Assembly (NCBI RefSeq): GCF_051131135.1
Contig: NZ_CP151274.1
Span: 558,001 to 622,000, forward strand
Source: Thermogladius sp023256015
GTDB taxonomy: Archaea; Thermoproteota; Thermoprotei_A; Sulfolobales; Desulfurococcaceae
DNA length: 64,000 nucleotides
Direction of reading: 5' to 3'
The notes under the pieces are model-generated. The model saw only the letters and a program-made list of their open reading frames with translations. It ran no database searches and was not told the DNA's origin. Position numbers and translations under genes: made by a program. Position 1 is the first letter of the stretch; every line of letters begins with the position of its first letter. Shown here in pieces: positions 50,618 through 58,746 of the stretch.

Positions 50618-51552
50618 GTGATCTTTATACTCCTACTTAACTCGTCGATGGCCCTCCAGTCCTCGTAGCTGAGCTTCCAGCCAACAGCTCCCGCGTTCTC
50701 AGCGACTTGTTCAGGGGTCTTAGCGCCTGGTATTGGCACGATAACCGGGCTGCAGCTGATCAACCAGCTCAGGGCTACCTGGGATGGTGTTTTACCGTAC
50801 TTCTTACCTACCTCGACTAAGAGGTTGACGAGAGGCATTACCTTCACGAAGTTCTCCTCGTGGAAGACCGGCTCGTTCTTCCTCAGGTCTGTGAACTGCT
50901 TGATGTTTTCCAAGTTGTACTTGCCCGAGAGCGCGCCTTTAGCGAGCGGGCTCCAGGGGATGAAGGTGAGGTCGTTTGCCTCGGCGTAGGGTATCAGCTC
51001 CTCCTCGGACCACCTCTCGACGAGGTTGAACCTATACTGCATGCTTACAATGTCTATTACCGACAAGTTGGACCTGAGGTCCTCTATCAGTGCTATCGGG
51101 TAGTTGCTCACGCCGAGGTACCTTACAACCCCCTGTACCACGAGCCTCTCGAGGGCCTTAGCGTACTTCGAGGTCGGGAAGTTGTGATGGGTCGGCGGGT
51201 GGTGTATCTGAAGTAGGTCGATGTATGTGACTCCCAGCCTCTTAAGCGACCTGTCCACGGCCTTAAACACGTCTTCCGGTTGTAAAAACTCTCCAGGTAT
51301 TTTTGTTGCTATCACCACGTCGTCCCTCTTAACCCCGAGCTCTTTAAGGGCCTTGCCTAGGAATGTCTCGCTCATGCCTCTCCCGTATACCATGGCCGTG
51401 TCGAAGAAGTTTATGCCAAGCTCTACAGCCTTAGCTACTACCGCTTTTGCTTTCTCGTAGTCGACGAGCCCCCACGTCTCGCTGAACTGCCACGTGCCGA
51501 GACCTATCCTGGATATTTTAAGGTCGCTCCAGCCGAGTTCCACGTACTCCAT
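50602..51552 (-). CDS. Aldo/keto reductase
   Basis: From the ATG at 51552 the protein has about 316 residues. It has GLGTWQFSE, the catalytic Asp and Tyr in FFDTAMVYGRGMSE, the Lys in VIATKIPG, the His in LLQIHHPP, and the NADP-binding end IVPIPGAKTPEQVAEN. Such enzymes reduce aldehydes or ketones with NAD(P)H; the substrate is unknown. The frame is open to 51567, but an SD-like GTGGTG precedes the ATG and the extra residues do not match the family. Confidence 0.92.
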   Translation of the reverse strand: MEYVELGWSDLKISRIGLGTWQFSETWGLVDYEKAKAVVAKAVELGINFFDTAMVYGRGMSETFLGKALKELGVKRDDVVIATKIPGEFLQPEDVFKAVDRSLKRLGVTYIDLLQIHHPPTHHNFPTSKYAKALERLVVQGVVRYLGVSNYPIALIEDLRSNLSVIDIVSMQYRFNLVERWSEEELIPYAEANDLTFIPWSPLAKGALSGKYNLENIKQFTDLRKNEPVFHEENFVKVMPLVNLLVEVGKKYGKTPSQVALSWLISCSPVIVPIPGAKTPEQVAENAGAVGWKLSYEDWRAIDELSRSIKITYVTW

Positions 51553-51634
51553 GAGGACGAACACCACGTCGTATTAATCCTAAATCAAGCTTTAAACCGC
51601 TCTTCTCCCATGTTAAGACAAAGAGGTGCTTAAC

Positions 51635-52618
51635 GTGAGCTTCAAGCTCAAGATCGTGCCTGTTAAAGCACCCACTAGAGAAGAGGTGTACGACGTTGTG
51701 ATCGTAGGCGGCGGTCCCGCCGGTTTAACGGCTGCTCTCTACTCGGCTAGGTACGAACTAAAAACTGTGGTTGTAACAAAACTAGTGGGTGGATACGTTA
51801 CCGAGGCGACTATTGTTGACGACTACCCTGGACTACCCGACATACCGGGAGAAGAGCTAGTAAACAGGTTTGTTAACCACTTGAAGAAATACAACGTTCC
51901 GATCATACAAGACGAGGTCGTAGACATGTACAGGAAGGACAAGCTATGGTGTGTAAAGACTGCCGGTGAGAAGGAGCTGTGCGGCTACGCCGTGATTATA
52001 GCGGTGGGTAGCGAGAAGAGGAAGCTTAATGTGAAGGGAGAGGAGGAGTTCAGTGGTAGAGGAGTCTCCTACTGCGCCACGTGCGACGGCCCCTTGTTCA
52101 AGGACAAGATCGTGGCGGTGGTCGGTGGGGGTAACTCGGCGCTGACTTCGGCGATATACCTCGCCTCGCTGGCCTCGAAAGTGTACCTAATACACAGGAG
52201 GGACGAGTTCAGGGCTTTCAGGGTTTACGTGGAGAAGGCCTTGAACAACCCTAAGATAGAGATCTTGAAGAACAGCGTAGTCAAAGAGATAATAGGCGAC
52301 ACCCGGGTACGCGCGGTGAGAGTCGAGAACAGGGCTACCGGCGAGGAGAGGGTGATCGAGGTAGATGGGGTCTTCGTCGAGATAGGGTTGAAACCTCCAC
52401 GCGGGTTCTTCGAGAAGATCGGGCTAGAGGTAGACGAGACAGGGCACGCTGTCGTCAAAGTTGACAGGTCGACAAACTTGGAAGGCGTGTTTGTGGCAGG
52501 CGACGCGGCTGGTGGGCCCTACAAGTACAGGTTCGAGCAGATAATAACCGCTGCCGCAGACGGGGCTATTGCGGCTGACGCCGCGTTCAAGTACATCTTA
52601 TCGGTAAAGAAAACGTGA
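51635..52618 (+). CDS. trxB: Thioredoxin reductase
   Basis: The 327-residue flavoprotein has a FAD loop VIVGGGPAGLTAALYSAR, the redox pair CATC in SYCATCDGPLFKDK, an NADPH loop VAVVGGGNSALTSAIYLA and the final GVFVAGDAAGGPYKY. It reduces thioredoxin or glutaredoxin-like proteins. The GTG at 51635 has the SD GAGGTG seven bases away; an earlier GTG at 51626 lies inside that site. The next gene is tRNA-Met. Confidence 0.93.
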   Translation: MSFKLKIVPVKAPTREEVYDVVIVGGGPAGLTAALYSARYELKTVVVTKLVGGYVTEATIVDDYPGLPDIPGEELVNRFVNHLKKYNVPIIQDEVVDMYRKDKLWCVKTAGEKELCGYAVIIAVGSEKRKLNVKGEEEFSGRGVSYCATCDGPLFKDKIVAVVGGGNSALTSAIYLASLASKVYLIHRRDEFRAFRVYVEKALNNPKIEILKNSVVKEIIGDTRVRAVRVENRATGEERVIEVDGVFVEIGLKPPRGFFEKIGLEVDETGHAVVKVDRSTNLEGVFVAGDAAGGPYKYRFEQIITAAADGAIAADAAFKYILSVKKT

Positions 52619-52681
52619 GCGGAGGACAACGGATTTAAAGCTATTAAACCCCGAATAAATACTTTGATTGATTAGAACCGT

Positions 52682-52755
52682 GGGCCCGTAGCTCAGCCCG
52701 GTAGAGCGCCCGGCTCATAACCGGGTGGTCGGGGGTTCGAATCCCCCCGGGCCCA
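52682..52755 (+). tRNA. tRNA-Met (CAT), elongator type
   Basis: The 74-base gene folds with acceptor GGGCCCG/CGGGCCC, D stem GCUC/GAGC, anticodon stem CCCGG/CCGGG with loop CUCAUAA, and T stem GGGGG/CCCCC with loop UUCGAAU. The anticodon is CAU. The acceptor begins with a G-C pair and the anticodon stem lacks the three G-C pairs of initiators, so it is elongator Met or the Ile tRNA with a modified C34. No intron and no encoded CCA. Confidence 0.92.
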
Positions 52756-52770
52756 CTTCTTTCGCGTTCT

Positions 52771-54051
52771 CTAGGTCCCATAAGACCAGGACTTCAAGTA
52801 CTCGACCTGCTCGGGGGTTAGCTCGTCTATCCTGATACCCATGGTCTCTAGTTTTAGCCTGGCCACCATCTCGTCTAGCTCTCTCGGCGGGTTGTAGACC
52901 TTCTTCTCGAGCCTCCCCTTGTTCTCGTGTAGGTACTTCACAGCGAGGTATTGGTTCGCGAAGCTCATGTCCATCACCTCGCTCGGGTGTCCCTCTGCCG
53001 CTACTAGATTGACAAGCCTTCCCTCGGCCAACAAGTACAGCTTACGCCCGTCTCGTAGAGTGTACTCTGTCACGTTCTCCCTGATCACTCTCTTCCCGAC
53101 CGACAAGCTCTCCAGGTCCGGTATCCATACTTCGACGTTGAAGTGACCCGCGTTCGCCAAGATGGCTCCGTCCTTCATCTTCTCGAAATGCTCTCTCCTA
53201 ATAACAGCCTTGTTGCCTGTGGCTGTCACGAATACGTCCCCTATACCAGCCGCCTCGGACATGGGCATCACCTCGAAGCCGTCGAACACTGCCTCTAGCG
53301 CTCTAATAGGGTCGACCTCTGTTACTATGACTCTCCTAGCCCCCAACCCTCTCGCTCTCAGCGCGATTCCTTTACCGACCCAACCATAGCCTGCGACAAC
53401 GACGTTCTTCCCAGCCACTAGGATGTTGGTTGCCCTCATTATCCCGTCAAAAGTGCTCTGACCAGTGCCGAAGCGGTTGTCGAACAAGAACTTGGTGTAC
53501 GCGTTGTTCACGGCTACTACGGGGTAGAGTAAGAGTCCTTCTCTCTCAAGCGACTTTAATCTTATGACACCGGTAGTCGTCTCCTCGGTGCCTCCCGTTA
53601 TCTCGCCCCCCAGCTTCTTGTACTCGCTGTGGAGCATTGCGTGGAGGTCTCCACCGTCGTCTAGAACAACGTCCGGTCTGCTCTCGGCGACCTGCCTTAT
53701 ACACCAGTAGTACTCTTCACTAGACTGGCCTCTCCAAGCGTATACTTTTATACCGTACTCTACGAGAGAGGCCGCCACGTCGTCTTGGGTGGACAACGGG
53801 TTGCTGGCAGCTAAGACCACCTCCTCGGCACCAGAGTCTTTCAAGGCCATCATTAAAACCCCGGTCTCCTTAGTAACGTGTAGAACCGCTCCTATCCTCA
53901 GACCTGCTAGGGGTCTCTTATCCCTACCCTCCTCTCTGAGTCTCATCAGGACAGGCATGTGCTTCATTGCCCACTCGAGCTTTAGCCTGCCCTGCTCGGC
54001 TAGACTTAAGTCTTTGACTCTGCTCTTCAAATCGGAACACCGGAACTTCAT
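52771..54051 (-). CDS. ahcY: S-adenosylhomocysteine hydrolase
   Basis: The 426-residue enzyme has SLAEQGRLKLEWAMKHMPVL, GAVLHVTKETGVL, DDGGDLHAML, GGTEETTTGVIRLKS, AVNNAYTKFLFDNRFGTGQS, the NAD loop VAGYGWVGKG and VFVTATGNKAVI. It removes S-adenosylhomocysteine, the product of SAM methylation, giving adenosine and homocysteine. It is next to tRNA-Met on the opposite strand, and alone. Confidence 0.95.
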   Translation of the reverse strand: MKFRCSDLKSRVKDLSLAEQGRLKLEWAMKHMPVLMRLREEGRDKRPLAGLRIGAVLHVTKETGVLMMALKDSGAEEVVLAASNPLSTQDDVAASLVEYGIKVYAWRGQSSEEYYWCIRQVAESRPDVVLDDGGDLHAMLHSEYKKLGGEITGGTEETTTGVIRLKSLEREGLLLYPVVAVNNAYTKFLFDNRFGTGQSTFDGIMRATNILVAGKNVVVAGYGWVGKGIALRARGLGARRVIVTEVDPIRALEAVFDGFEVMPMSEAAGIGDVFVTATGNKAVIRREHFEKMKDGAILANAGHFNVEVWIPDLESLSVGKRVIRENVTEYTLRDGRKLYLLAEGRLVNLVAAEGHPSEVMDMSFANQYLAVKYLHENKGRLEKKVYNPPRELDEMVARLKLETMGIRIDELTPEQVEYLKSWSYGT

Positions 54052-54193
54052 TATGCAACCCGGTGAATATTAATGAATCGCGTATAGCACCCCAGCTGGT
54101 CGGGGCTCTCGAAGGGTCGTCGGCTCTTGCTTAAAAATTTAAAACACCCTAACGTATTCCCTGTTAGACAGTACCTGAGGCGAGGTGCTTAGC

Positions 54194-54421
54194 GTGGGGA
54201 AAGTCAGGATAAGGCTGGTGAAGAGGGTGGCTAGGCAGCTCCTGGACAGCTACCCTCAGTTGTTCACACGGGACTTCGAGTCCAATAAACAAGTCGTGTC
54301 GAAGCTCATCTCGACAAGGTCTAAAAAGCTGAGAAACAAGATCGCAGGCTACATAACTCACCTCGTGGCTATAAGGAGTAGAGAGAAGAGGGTTGAGACC
54401 GTCGAAGAGCCTGTCTCGTGA
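54194..54421 (+). CDS. rps17e: 30S ribosomal protein S17e
   Basis: The protein reads MGKVRIRLVKRVARQLLDSY, then FTRDFESNKQVVSKLI and SKKLRNKIAGYITHLV, which is the S17e pattern of archaea and eukaryotes. At 75 residues it has the usual archaeal length. I use the GTG at 54194, which has GAGGTG before it, in place of the GTG at 54185 inside that SD site. Confidence 0.95.
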   Translation: MGKVRIRLVKRVARQLLDSYPQLFTRDFESNKQVVSKLISTRSKKLRNKIAGYITHLVAIRSREKRVETVEEPVS

Positions 54422-54468
54422 AGCAGGCTAGAGTCCTCGGTGCTACCTGCCCAGCCTAGGTTGTGTTA

Positions 54469-54948
54469 ATGGTATTCGAAGTTTACTCCCCGAAGCCTGG
54501 TCTCCTGTCAATTAGGTATTTCGGTAAAGAGTTCGAAGCGCGGATCTACCAATGCTGGAAGAAAAACGAGGACATAGACGCGGAGCTTCAAGACTTAGGT
54601 CTAGCACCAGACCTACCTGTGGCCCTGATCCCCTCTAAACTAGTCGGGAACGACGTTCAGCTGGTTCAAGGGCTAGCTCACTACTACATGAACAAAAACC
54701 TGCTCACACGCATAAGGCACAAGGGTTTACTACTCGCTACGCTGGTGACAGGCTTTAAGCAGTTGAAGGACCTACTGGAGAACCTTAGAGTCTCCTACTC
54801 GCAGTCAGAGCGTTATCTCGTAGTTGCGGCTACAGGTGGTTTCCCCAGGCCCTCAAACTGCTCGGAATACGAGATTCGTAAGACCGACATCGCAAAGGAC
54901 ATCACGAACATTGTAAAAAACGTTGCTGTTTTACTAGACCTCTTGTAG
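54469..54948 (+). CDS. Cgi121-like KEOPS subunit (tentative)
   Basis: The 159-residue protein has a segment VALIPSKLVGNDVQLVQGLAH and NKNLLTRIRHKGLLLATLVTG, then a helix QLKDLLENLRV and ERYLVVAATGG. The order (Ala-Leu-x-Pro, helix of an AVxHA-like type, NLxxxLxxE-like, then a GxRQI-like region) is like Cgi121, which helps the KEOPS complex to make t6A in tRNA. The match is loose, so the name is tentative. No other KEOPS gene is in the window. Confidence 0.5.
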   Translation: MVFEVYSPKPGLLSIRYFGKEFEARIYQCWKKNEDIDAELQDLGLAPDLPVALIPSKLVGNDVQLVQGLAHYYMNKNLLTRIRHKGLLLATLVTGFKQLKDLLENLRVSYSQSERYLVVAATGGFPRPSNCSEYEIRKTDIAKDITNIVKNVAVLLDLL

Positions 54949-54950
54949 GC

Positions 54951-55034
54951 TCACCACTCCTCTTCCCACTCTTCCTCTTCCCACTCCTCTTCTTCTTCCT
55001 CCCACTCCTCCCACTCTTCCTCAAGCCACAACAT
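54951..55034 (-). CDS. 27-residue Glu/Trp-only microprotein
   Basis: A reverse-strand ATG at 55034 opens a 27-codon frame that ends in TGA at 54951. After MLWL the peptide is only Glu and Trp: 18 Glu in total and Trp at 3, 8, 11, 18, 23 and 27. The gene has an SD site (AAGGTGG, five bases before the ATG) and a TATA element (55076-55082) that would start transcription near 55053. The Trp spacing of 3-7 residues would place most on one side of a helix. I know no family like it. It may be a true small acidic protein; the chance that the frame is only a purine tract is reduced by the start signals. Confidence 0.6.
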   Translation of the reverse strand: MLWLEEEWEEWEEEEEEWEEEEWEEEW

Positions 55035-55075
55035 GTCTTCCACCTTACGTCTTAGAAGTATTTGTGGAGTAAGGA

Positions 55076-55082
55076 TATTTAA
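55076..55082 (-). promoter_or_regulatory. TATA box of the Glu/Trp microprotein gene
   Basis: The reverse strand reads TTAAATA within ACTTAAATATCC. Its centre is about 45 bases before the ATG at 55034, leaving a leader of about 19 bases that holds the SD site. Confidence 0.5.
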
Positions 55083-55228
55083 GTAAAACGGTTCGGCGGG
55101 AGAGTCGTTAAATGAGGACGTGTTGTATGTACACTAGCTCGACGGGGGCCGCCGCTACTGCCGGTGATAGCATTTAATAAGGTTCCTTAAGTAAGTGATA
55201 GAAGATTAACTAACGTAAGGTGTGAGGG

Positions 55229-55534
55229 TTGGTCAAGTTTTGTCCTAGATGTGGCGCAGCAATGATGCCTATTAAGAAGAGGGAGGGTAAAGAGGAGTAC
55301 TACGTTTTGAAGTGCCCTAGGTGCGGTTACGAAGAGAGGGCTTCGCAGAAAGACCTCGAGAAGTACGGTATCAAGTACGTCGTGGACTCCAGTAAGAGGA
55401 CGATTACAGCTAAGGCTACCGAGGCTAAGGCTACGGCTCTGACGCCCGATGAGAGGGAGATGTTGCAGGAGTACTACGAGGTTTTACTCGAGAGCATGAG
55501 GGAGGAGGAAGTCGAGGAAGAGGAGTCAGACTAG
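55229..55534 (+). CDS. Zinc-ribbon protein related to TFS/RPB9 N domain
   Basis: The 101-residue protein begins VKFCPRCGAAMMPIKKR and KCPRCGYEERAS, the N-terminal zinc ribbon of Rpb9/TFS. The TFIIS-like C-terminal ribbon that cleaves RNA is missing; instead there is a helical, acidic tail ending in EEEVEEEESD. It may be a truncated TFS paralogue that binds RNA polymerase without cleaving, or an unrelated ribbon. The TTG start follows GTGAGGG. Confidence 0.7.
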   Translation: MVKFCPRCGAAMMPIKKREGKEEYYVLKCPRCGYEERASQKDLEKYGIKYVVDSSKRTITAKATEAKATALTPDEREMLQEYYEVLLESMREEEVEEEESD

Positions 55535-55646
55535 CACGACTCTTCACTTATCCGAGCCGTCACCACTCATCATATTAAACCCGTCTTCCTTACTATCAGA
55601 CTTGGATCATGCTTAACTCGCTAATAAGCAATTAAGGTGAGAGCCG

Positions 55647-57455
55647 TTGGTCAGAGTCGCGATAGTAGACAGGGCCTTCTGCAAACCCGACAAGTGTACG
55701 CTGGAGTGTATAAGGTTTTGCCCGGTTAACAGGGGCAAGAAAGTAAAGGCCATAGAGCTGAGCCAGGACGGTAAACACGTTGTAATAAACGAGGTAACGT
55801 GTATAGGGTGCGGTATATGTGTGAGAAAGTGCCCGTTTAACGCTCTCTCCATTGTGAACCTACCCGACGAGCTGGAAAAGTTTACTGTACACAGGTACGG
55901 CGAGAACATGTTCAAGTTGTACGGGCTGCCACCACTAACACTCGGTGGGATACTCGGGGTTATTGGGAGGAACGGTAGCGGTAAGACGACGAGCGTTAAG
56001 ATACTGTCCGGCCAGGTGAAGCCTAACCTGGGGAACTACTCCAACCCCCCAGACTGGAGCGAGGTACTGAGGACGTTTCGAGGTACTGAAATAAACGCCT
56101 ATCTCCAGAAACTCGCCAACGGCAATCTTAGAGCTGCCGTTAAACCGCAGTACATAGAGGCGGCGAGAAGGGTGCTGAAGGGGAGTGTCAGGGAACTCCT
56201 AGAGAAGGCCGACGAAAGGGGATTGTTCAGAGAGCTCGCCGATAAGATGGGGCTCTCGGGAGTCATGGACAGGAACGTTAGAGACCTCAGCGGCGGCGAG
56301 CTACAAAAGTTCCTTATTTCGGCTGTCCTTGTCAAGAACGCCGACGCGTACTTCTTTGACGAGCCCTTCTCGTACTTGGACGTCAGGGAGAGGGTCAGAG
56401 TGGCATCGGCTATAAGGGAGTTCCTAAACCCGTCGAAGGTCTACGTCATGGTGGTCGAACACGACCTCATGATACTCGACTACGTGAGCGACTACGTGGC
56501 GGTCTTGTACGGTGAGCCCGGGGTGTACGGTATAGTGAGCAAGCCGTACGGCGTTAGGAACGGTATTAACTTCTACCTGGAGGGCTACCTGCCAGCGGAG
56601 AACGTCAGGATCAGGAAGGAGCAGATCAGGTTCAGGGTAGTAGTAGCCGACAGGGGTAAGCTGCCCGAGGAGTATCCTATACTCAAGTGGAGTGACCTCT
56701 ACAAGGTCTACCCGAGCAGCGGCTTCAGACTTAGCGTTGAGGAGGGCGAGGTGCACCCCGGAGAAGTACTAGGGGTACTCGGCCCGAACGGGATAGGCAA
56801 GTCCACTTTCATAAACATGCTCGCGGACGTGGTTAAGCCGGACGAAGGGGAGATCCTCGTAGGCACCGATAAGATCAGCTACAAGCCCCAGGAAGTCTCC
56901 CCCTCTATCTTCCGCTTCGAGACCGTCAAGGAGAACCTGGCAGACGCTAGTAAGGACGCTGTAGACCCCACTAGCTGGCTCTACGACGAGTTGACAAGGA
57001 GGTTGGGCTTGAACAAGATGCTAGACAGGAAGGTGACAGAGCTGAGTGGGGGAGAGCTACAAAAACTGGCCGTGGCCGTTACGCTGGCCAGAGAAGCCGA
57101 CGTCTACCTGCTAGACGAGCCGTCCGCGTACTTAGACGTCGAGGAGAGGGTCAGTGTTGCTAGGCTGATAAGGAGGGTGGTCGAGGAGAAGAGGAAGGCC
57201 GCTATAGTGGTCGAACACGACCTCCTGTTCCAGAACTACGTGAGCGACAAGATTATGGTCTTCACGGGTAAGCCTAGCGTTGAAGGCGTCGCGTTAAGGC
57301 CGTCTGATATCAGGACTGGCTTCAACAACCTTCTTAAGCAACTTGATGTAACTGTTAGAAGAGACCCGGAGACGGGTAGGCCCAGGATAAACAAGCCGGG
57401 TTCGTACCTCGACAGGGAGCAGAAAACCAGAGGCGAGTACTACCTGCCAGACTAA
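55647..57455 (+). CDS. Ribosome recycling factor ABCE1 (Rli1)
   Basis: The 602-residue protein has an N-terminal ferredoxin-like domain with two [4Fe-4S] sites (CTLECIRFCPV and CIGCGICVRKCPF), followed by two ABC domains: Walker A GRNGSGKTTSVK and signature LSGGELQK in the first, GPNGIGKSTFIN and LSGGELQK in the second, each with a DEP..YLD Walker B. It splits ribosomes after termination. The start is TTG. Length and domain order are normal. Confidence 0.96.
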   Translation: MVRVAIVDRAFCKPDKCTLECIRFCPVNRGKKVKAIELSQDGKHVVINEVTCIGCGICVRKCPFNALSIVNLPDELEKFTVHRYGENMFKLYGLPPLTLGGILGVIGRNGSGKTTSVKILSGQVKPNLGNYSNPPDWSEVLRTFRGTEINAYLQKLANGNLRAAVKPQYIEAARRVLKGSVRELLEKADERGLFRELADKMGLSGVMDRNVRDLSGGELQKFLISAVLVKNADAYFFDEPFSYLDVRERVRVASAIREFLNPSKVYVMVVEHDLMILDYVSDYVAVLYGEPGVYGIVSKPYGVRNGINFYLEGYLPAENVRIRKEQIRFRVVVADRGKLPEEYPILKWSDLYKVYPSSGFRLSVEEGEVHPGEVLGVLGPNGIGKSTFINMLADVVKPDEGEILVGTDKISYKPQEVSPSIFRFETVKENLADASKDAVDPTSWLYDELTRRLGLNKMLDRKVTELSGGELQKLAVAVTLAREADVYLLDEPSAYLDVEERVSVARLIRRVVEEKRKAAIVVEHDLLFQNYVSDKIMVFTGKPSVEGVALRPSDIRTGFNNLLKQLDVTVRRDPETGRPRINKPGSYLDREQKTRGEYYLPD

Positions 57456-57474
57456 TTTAAACAAGTGTTTAAAT
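57455..57474. promoter_or_regulatory. 9-base palindrome upstream of FBP aldolase/phosphatase
   Basis: ATTTAAACA and TGTTTAAAT are perfect complements around AG, starting on the stop codon of ABCE1 and 70-89 bases before the FBPA/P ATG. The right arm runs into TTTAAATAA. The symmetry suggests a regulator site or an A/T-rich terminator for ABCE1; a separate TATA element TTTTATTA (57501-57508) is nearer to the gene. Confidence 0.4.
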
Positions 57475-57543
57475 AACCAAGGCTGGCAAAGAGGGATTAC
57501 TTTTATTACCCACCTGACGCACTCAATTAAACAAGGTGGTATC

Positions 57544-58698
57544 ATGGCAGATAAGATTACACTCTCTGTGATAAAGGCGGACGTTGGCAGCATATCAGGC
57601 CACTACATGCCGCACCCCGACCAGCTCGCGGCTGCGACCAAAGTCCTGTCGGAGGCCAAGCAGAAGGGGCTGCTAATAGACTTCTACGTCACCCACGTTG
57701 GAGACGACATACAGCTAATAATGACTCACACCAAGGGACCAGACCACCCGGACATACACGGGCTCGCCTGGGACGCGTTCCAGGCCGCTACCAAGGTGGC
57801 CAAGGAGCTCAAACTCTACGCCGCGGGCCAGGACCTGCTGAGCGACGCCTTCAGCGGCAACGTTAGAGGGCTTGGGCCGGGTGTTGCCGAGCTCGAGATG
57901 GAGGAGAGGAAAGCCGAGCCGGTCATCACTTTCCACGCCGACAAGACGGAGCCCGGCGCCTTCAACCTACCCATGTACAGGATCTTCGCCGACCCCTTCA
58001 ACACCGCCGGGCTTGTCATCGACCCCAGGATGCATGCCGGTTTCGTCTTCGAGGTGTTCGACGTATACGAGGGCAAGAGCGTCCTGTTAAAGACGCCCGA
58101 GGAGTCCTACGACCTGCTTGCGCTGATAGGCACCCCCGGCAGGTACATTGTTAGGAGGGTCTATAGGAAAGAAGACAACCTACTCGCTGCCGTAGTAAGT
58201 GTCGAGAGGCTGAACCTGGTAGCGGGCCAGTACGTTGGCAAGGACGACCCCGTGGCGATCGTTAGAGCGCAATCCGGGCTACCAGCCGCGGGCGAGATAC
58301 TCGAGGCGTTCGCGTTCCCTCACCTGGTCGCTGGCTGGATGAGGGGCAGCCACCACGGCCCCCTAGTACCGGTTTCCATGAGGTACGCCAGGGTGACGAG
58401 GTTCGACGGACCGCCCAGGGTACTAGCGCTCGGTTGGAACATCAGCAAAGGCAGGTTGATAGGCCCGGCCGACCTGTTCGACGACGTGGCGTTCGACGAG
58501 ACTAGGAGGCTGGCTATACAGATAGCCGAGTACATGCGTAGGCACGGGCCCTTCATGCCGCACAGGCTCGGACCAGAGGAGATGGAGTACACTACTCTAC
58601 CAGAGGTGCTTGAGAAGCTCAAGAACAGGTTCGTCAAGACCGAGGAAGTTAAGGTCGTGAAGAGACACAGCGAGATGTTAAGCGGGGAACACGACTAA
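57544..58698 (+). CDS. fbp: Fructose-1,6-bisphosphate aldolase/phosphatase
   Basis: The 384-residue bifunctional enzyme has LSVIKADVGSISGHYMPHPD (metal Asp and His residues), VTHVGDDIQLIMTH, the lysine that forms the Schiff base in QYVGKDDPVA, and PHLVAGWMRGSHHGP. It joins dihydroxyacetone phosphate and glyceraldehyde-3-phosphate and removes a phosphate to give fructose-6-phosphate, the one-way step of gluconeogenesis. The ATG has the SD AAGGTGGT. Triosephosphate isomerase, which makes one of its substrates, follows after 48 bases. Confidence 0.96.
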   Translation: MADKITLSVIKADVGSISGHYMPHPDQLAAATKVLSEAKQKGLLIDFYVTHVGDDIQLIMTHTKGPDHPDIHGLAWDAFQAATKVAKELKLYAAGQDLLSDAFSGNVRGLGPGVAELEMEERKAEPVITFHADKTEPGAFNLPMYRIFADPFNTAGLVIDPRMHAGFVFEVFDVYEGKSVLLKTPEESYDLLALIGTPGRYIVRRVYRKEDNLLAAVVSVERLNLVAGQYVGKDDPVAIVRAQSGLPAAGEILEAFAFPHLVAGWMRGSHHGPLVPVSMRYARVTRFDGPPRVLALGWNISKGRLIGPADLFDDVAFDETRRLAIQIAEYMRRHGPFMPHRLGPEEMEYTTLPEVLEKLKNRFVKTEEVKVVKRHSEMLSGEHD

Positions 58699-58707
58699 TT
58701 TTTTACT

Positions 58708-58737
58708 CCTCTAGGCATTGATCACTCCACCTAGAGG
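58708..58737 (+). promoter_or_regulatory. Inverted repeat covering the SD site of tpiA
   Basis: CCTCTAGG (58708-58715) and CCTAGAGG (58730-58737) pair exactly around a 14-base loop. The right arm includes most of AGAGGTGG, the likely ribosome site for the tpiA start. A T6 run after the FBPA/P stop just upstream could be a terminator. Confidence 0.45.
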
Positions 58738-58746
58738 TGGGGGCGT

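Noticed and set aside
54951..55020. Pyrimidine-rich tract as a simple repeat or microsatellite
   Set aside because: The tract is not a regular repeat unit, and the reverse strand has an intact frame with TATA box and SD site, so a small gene explains it better.
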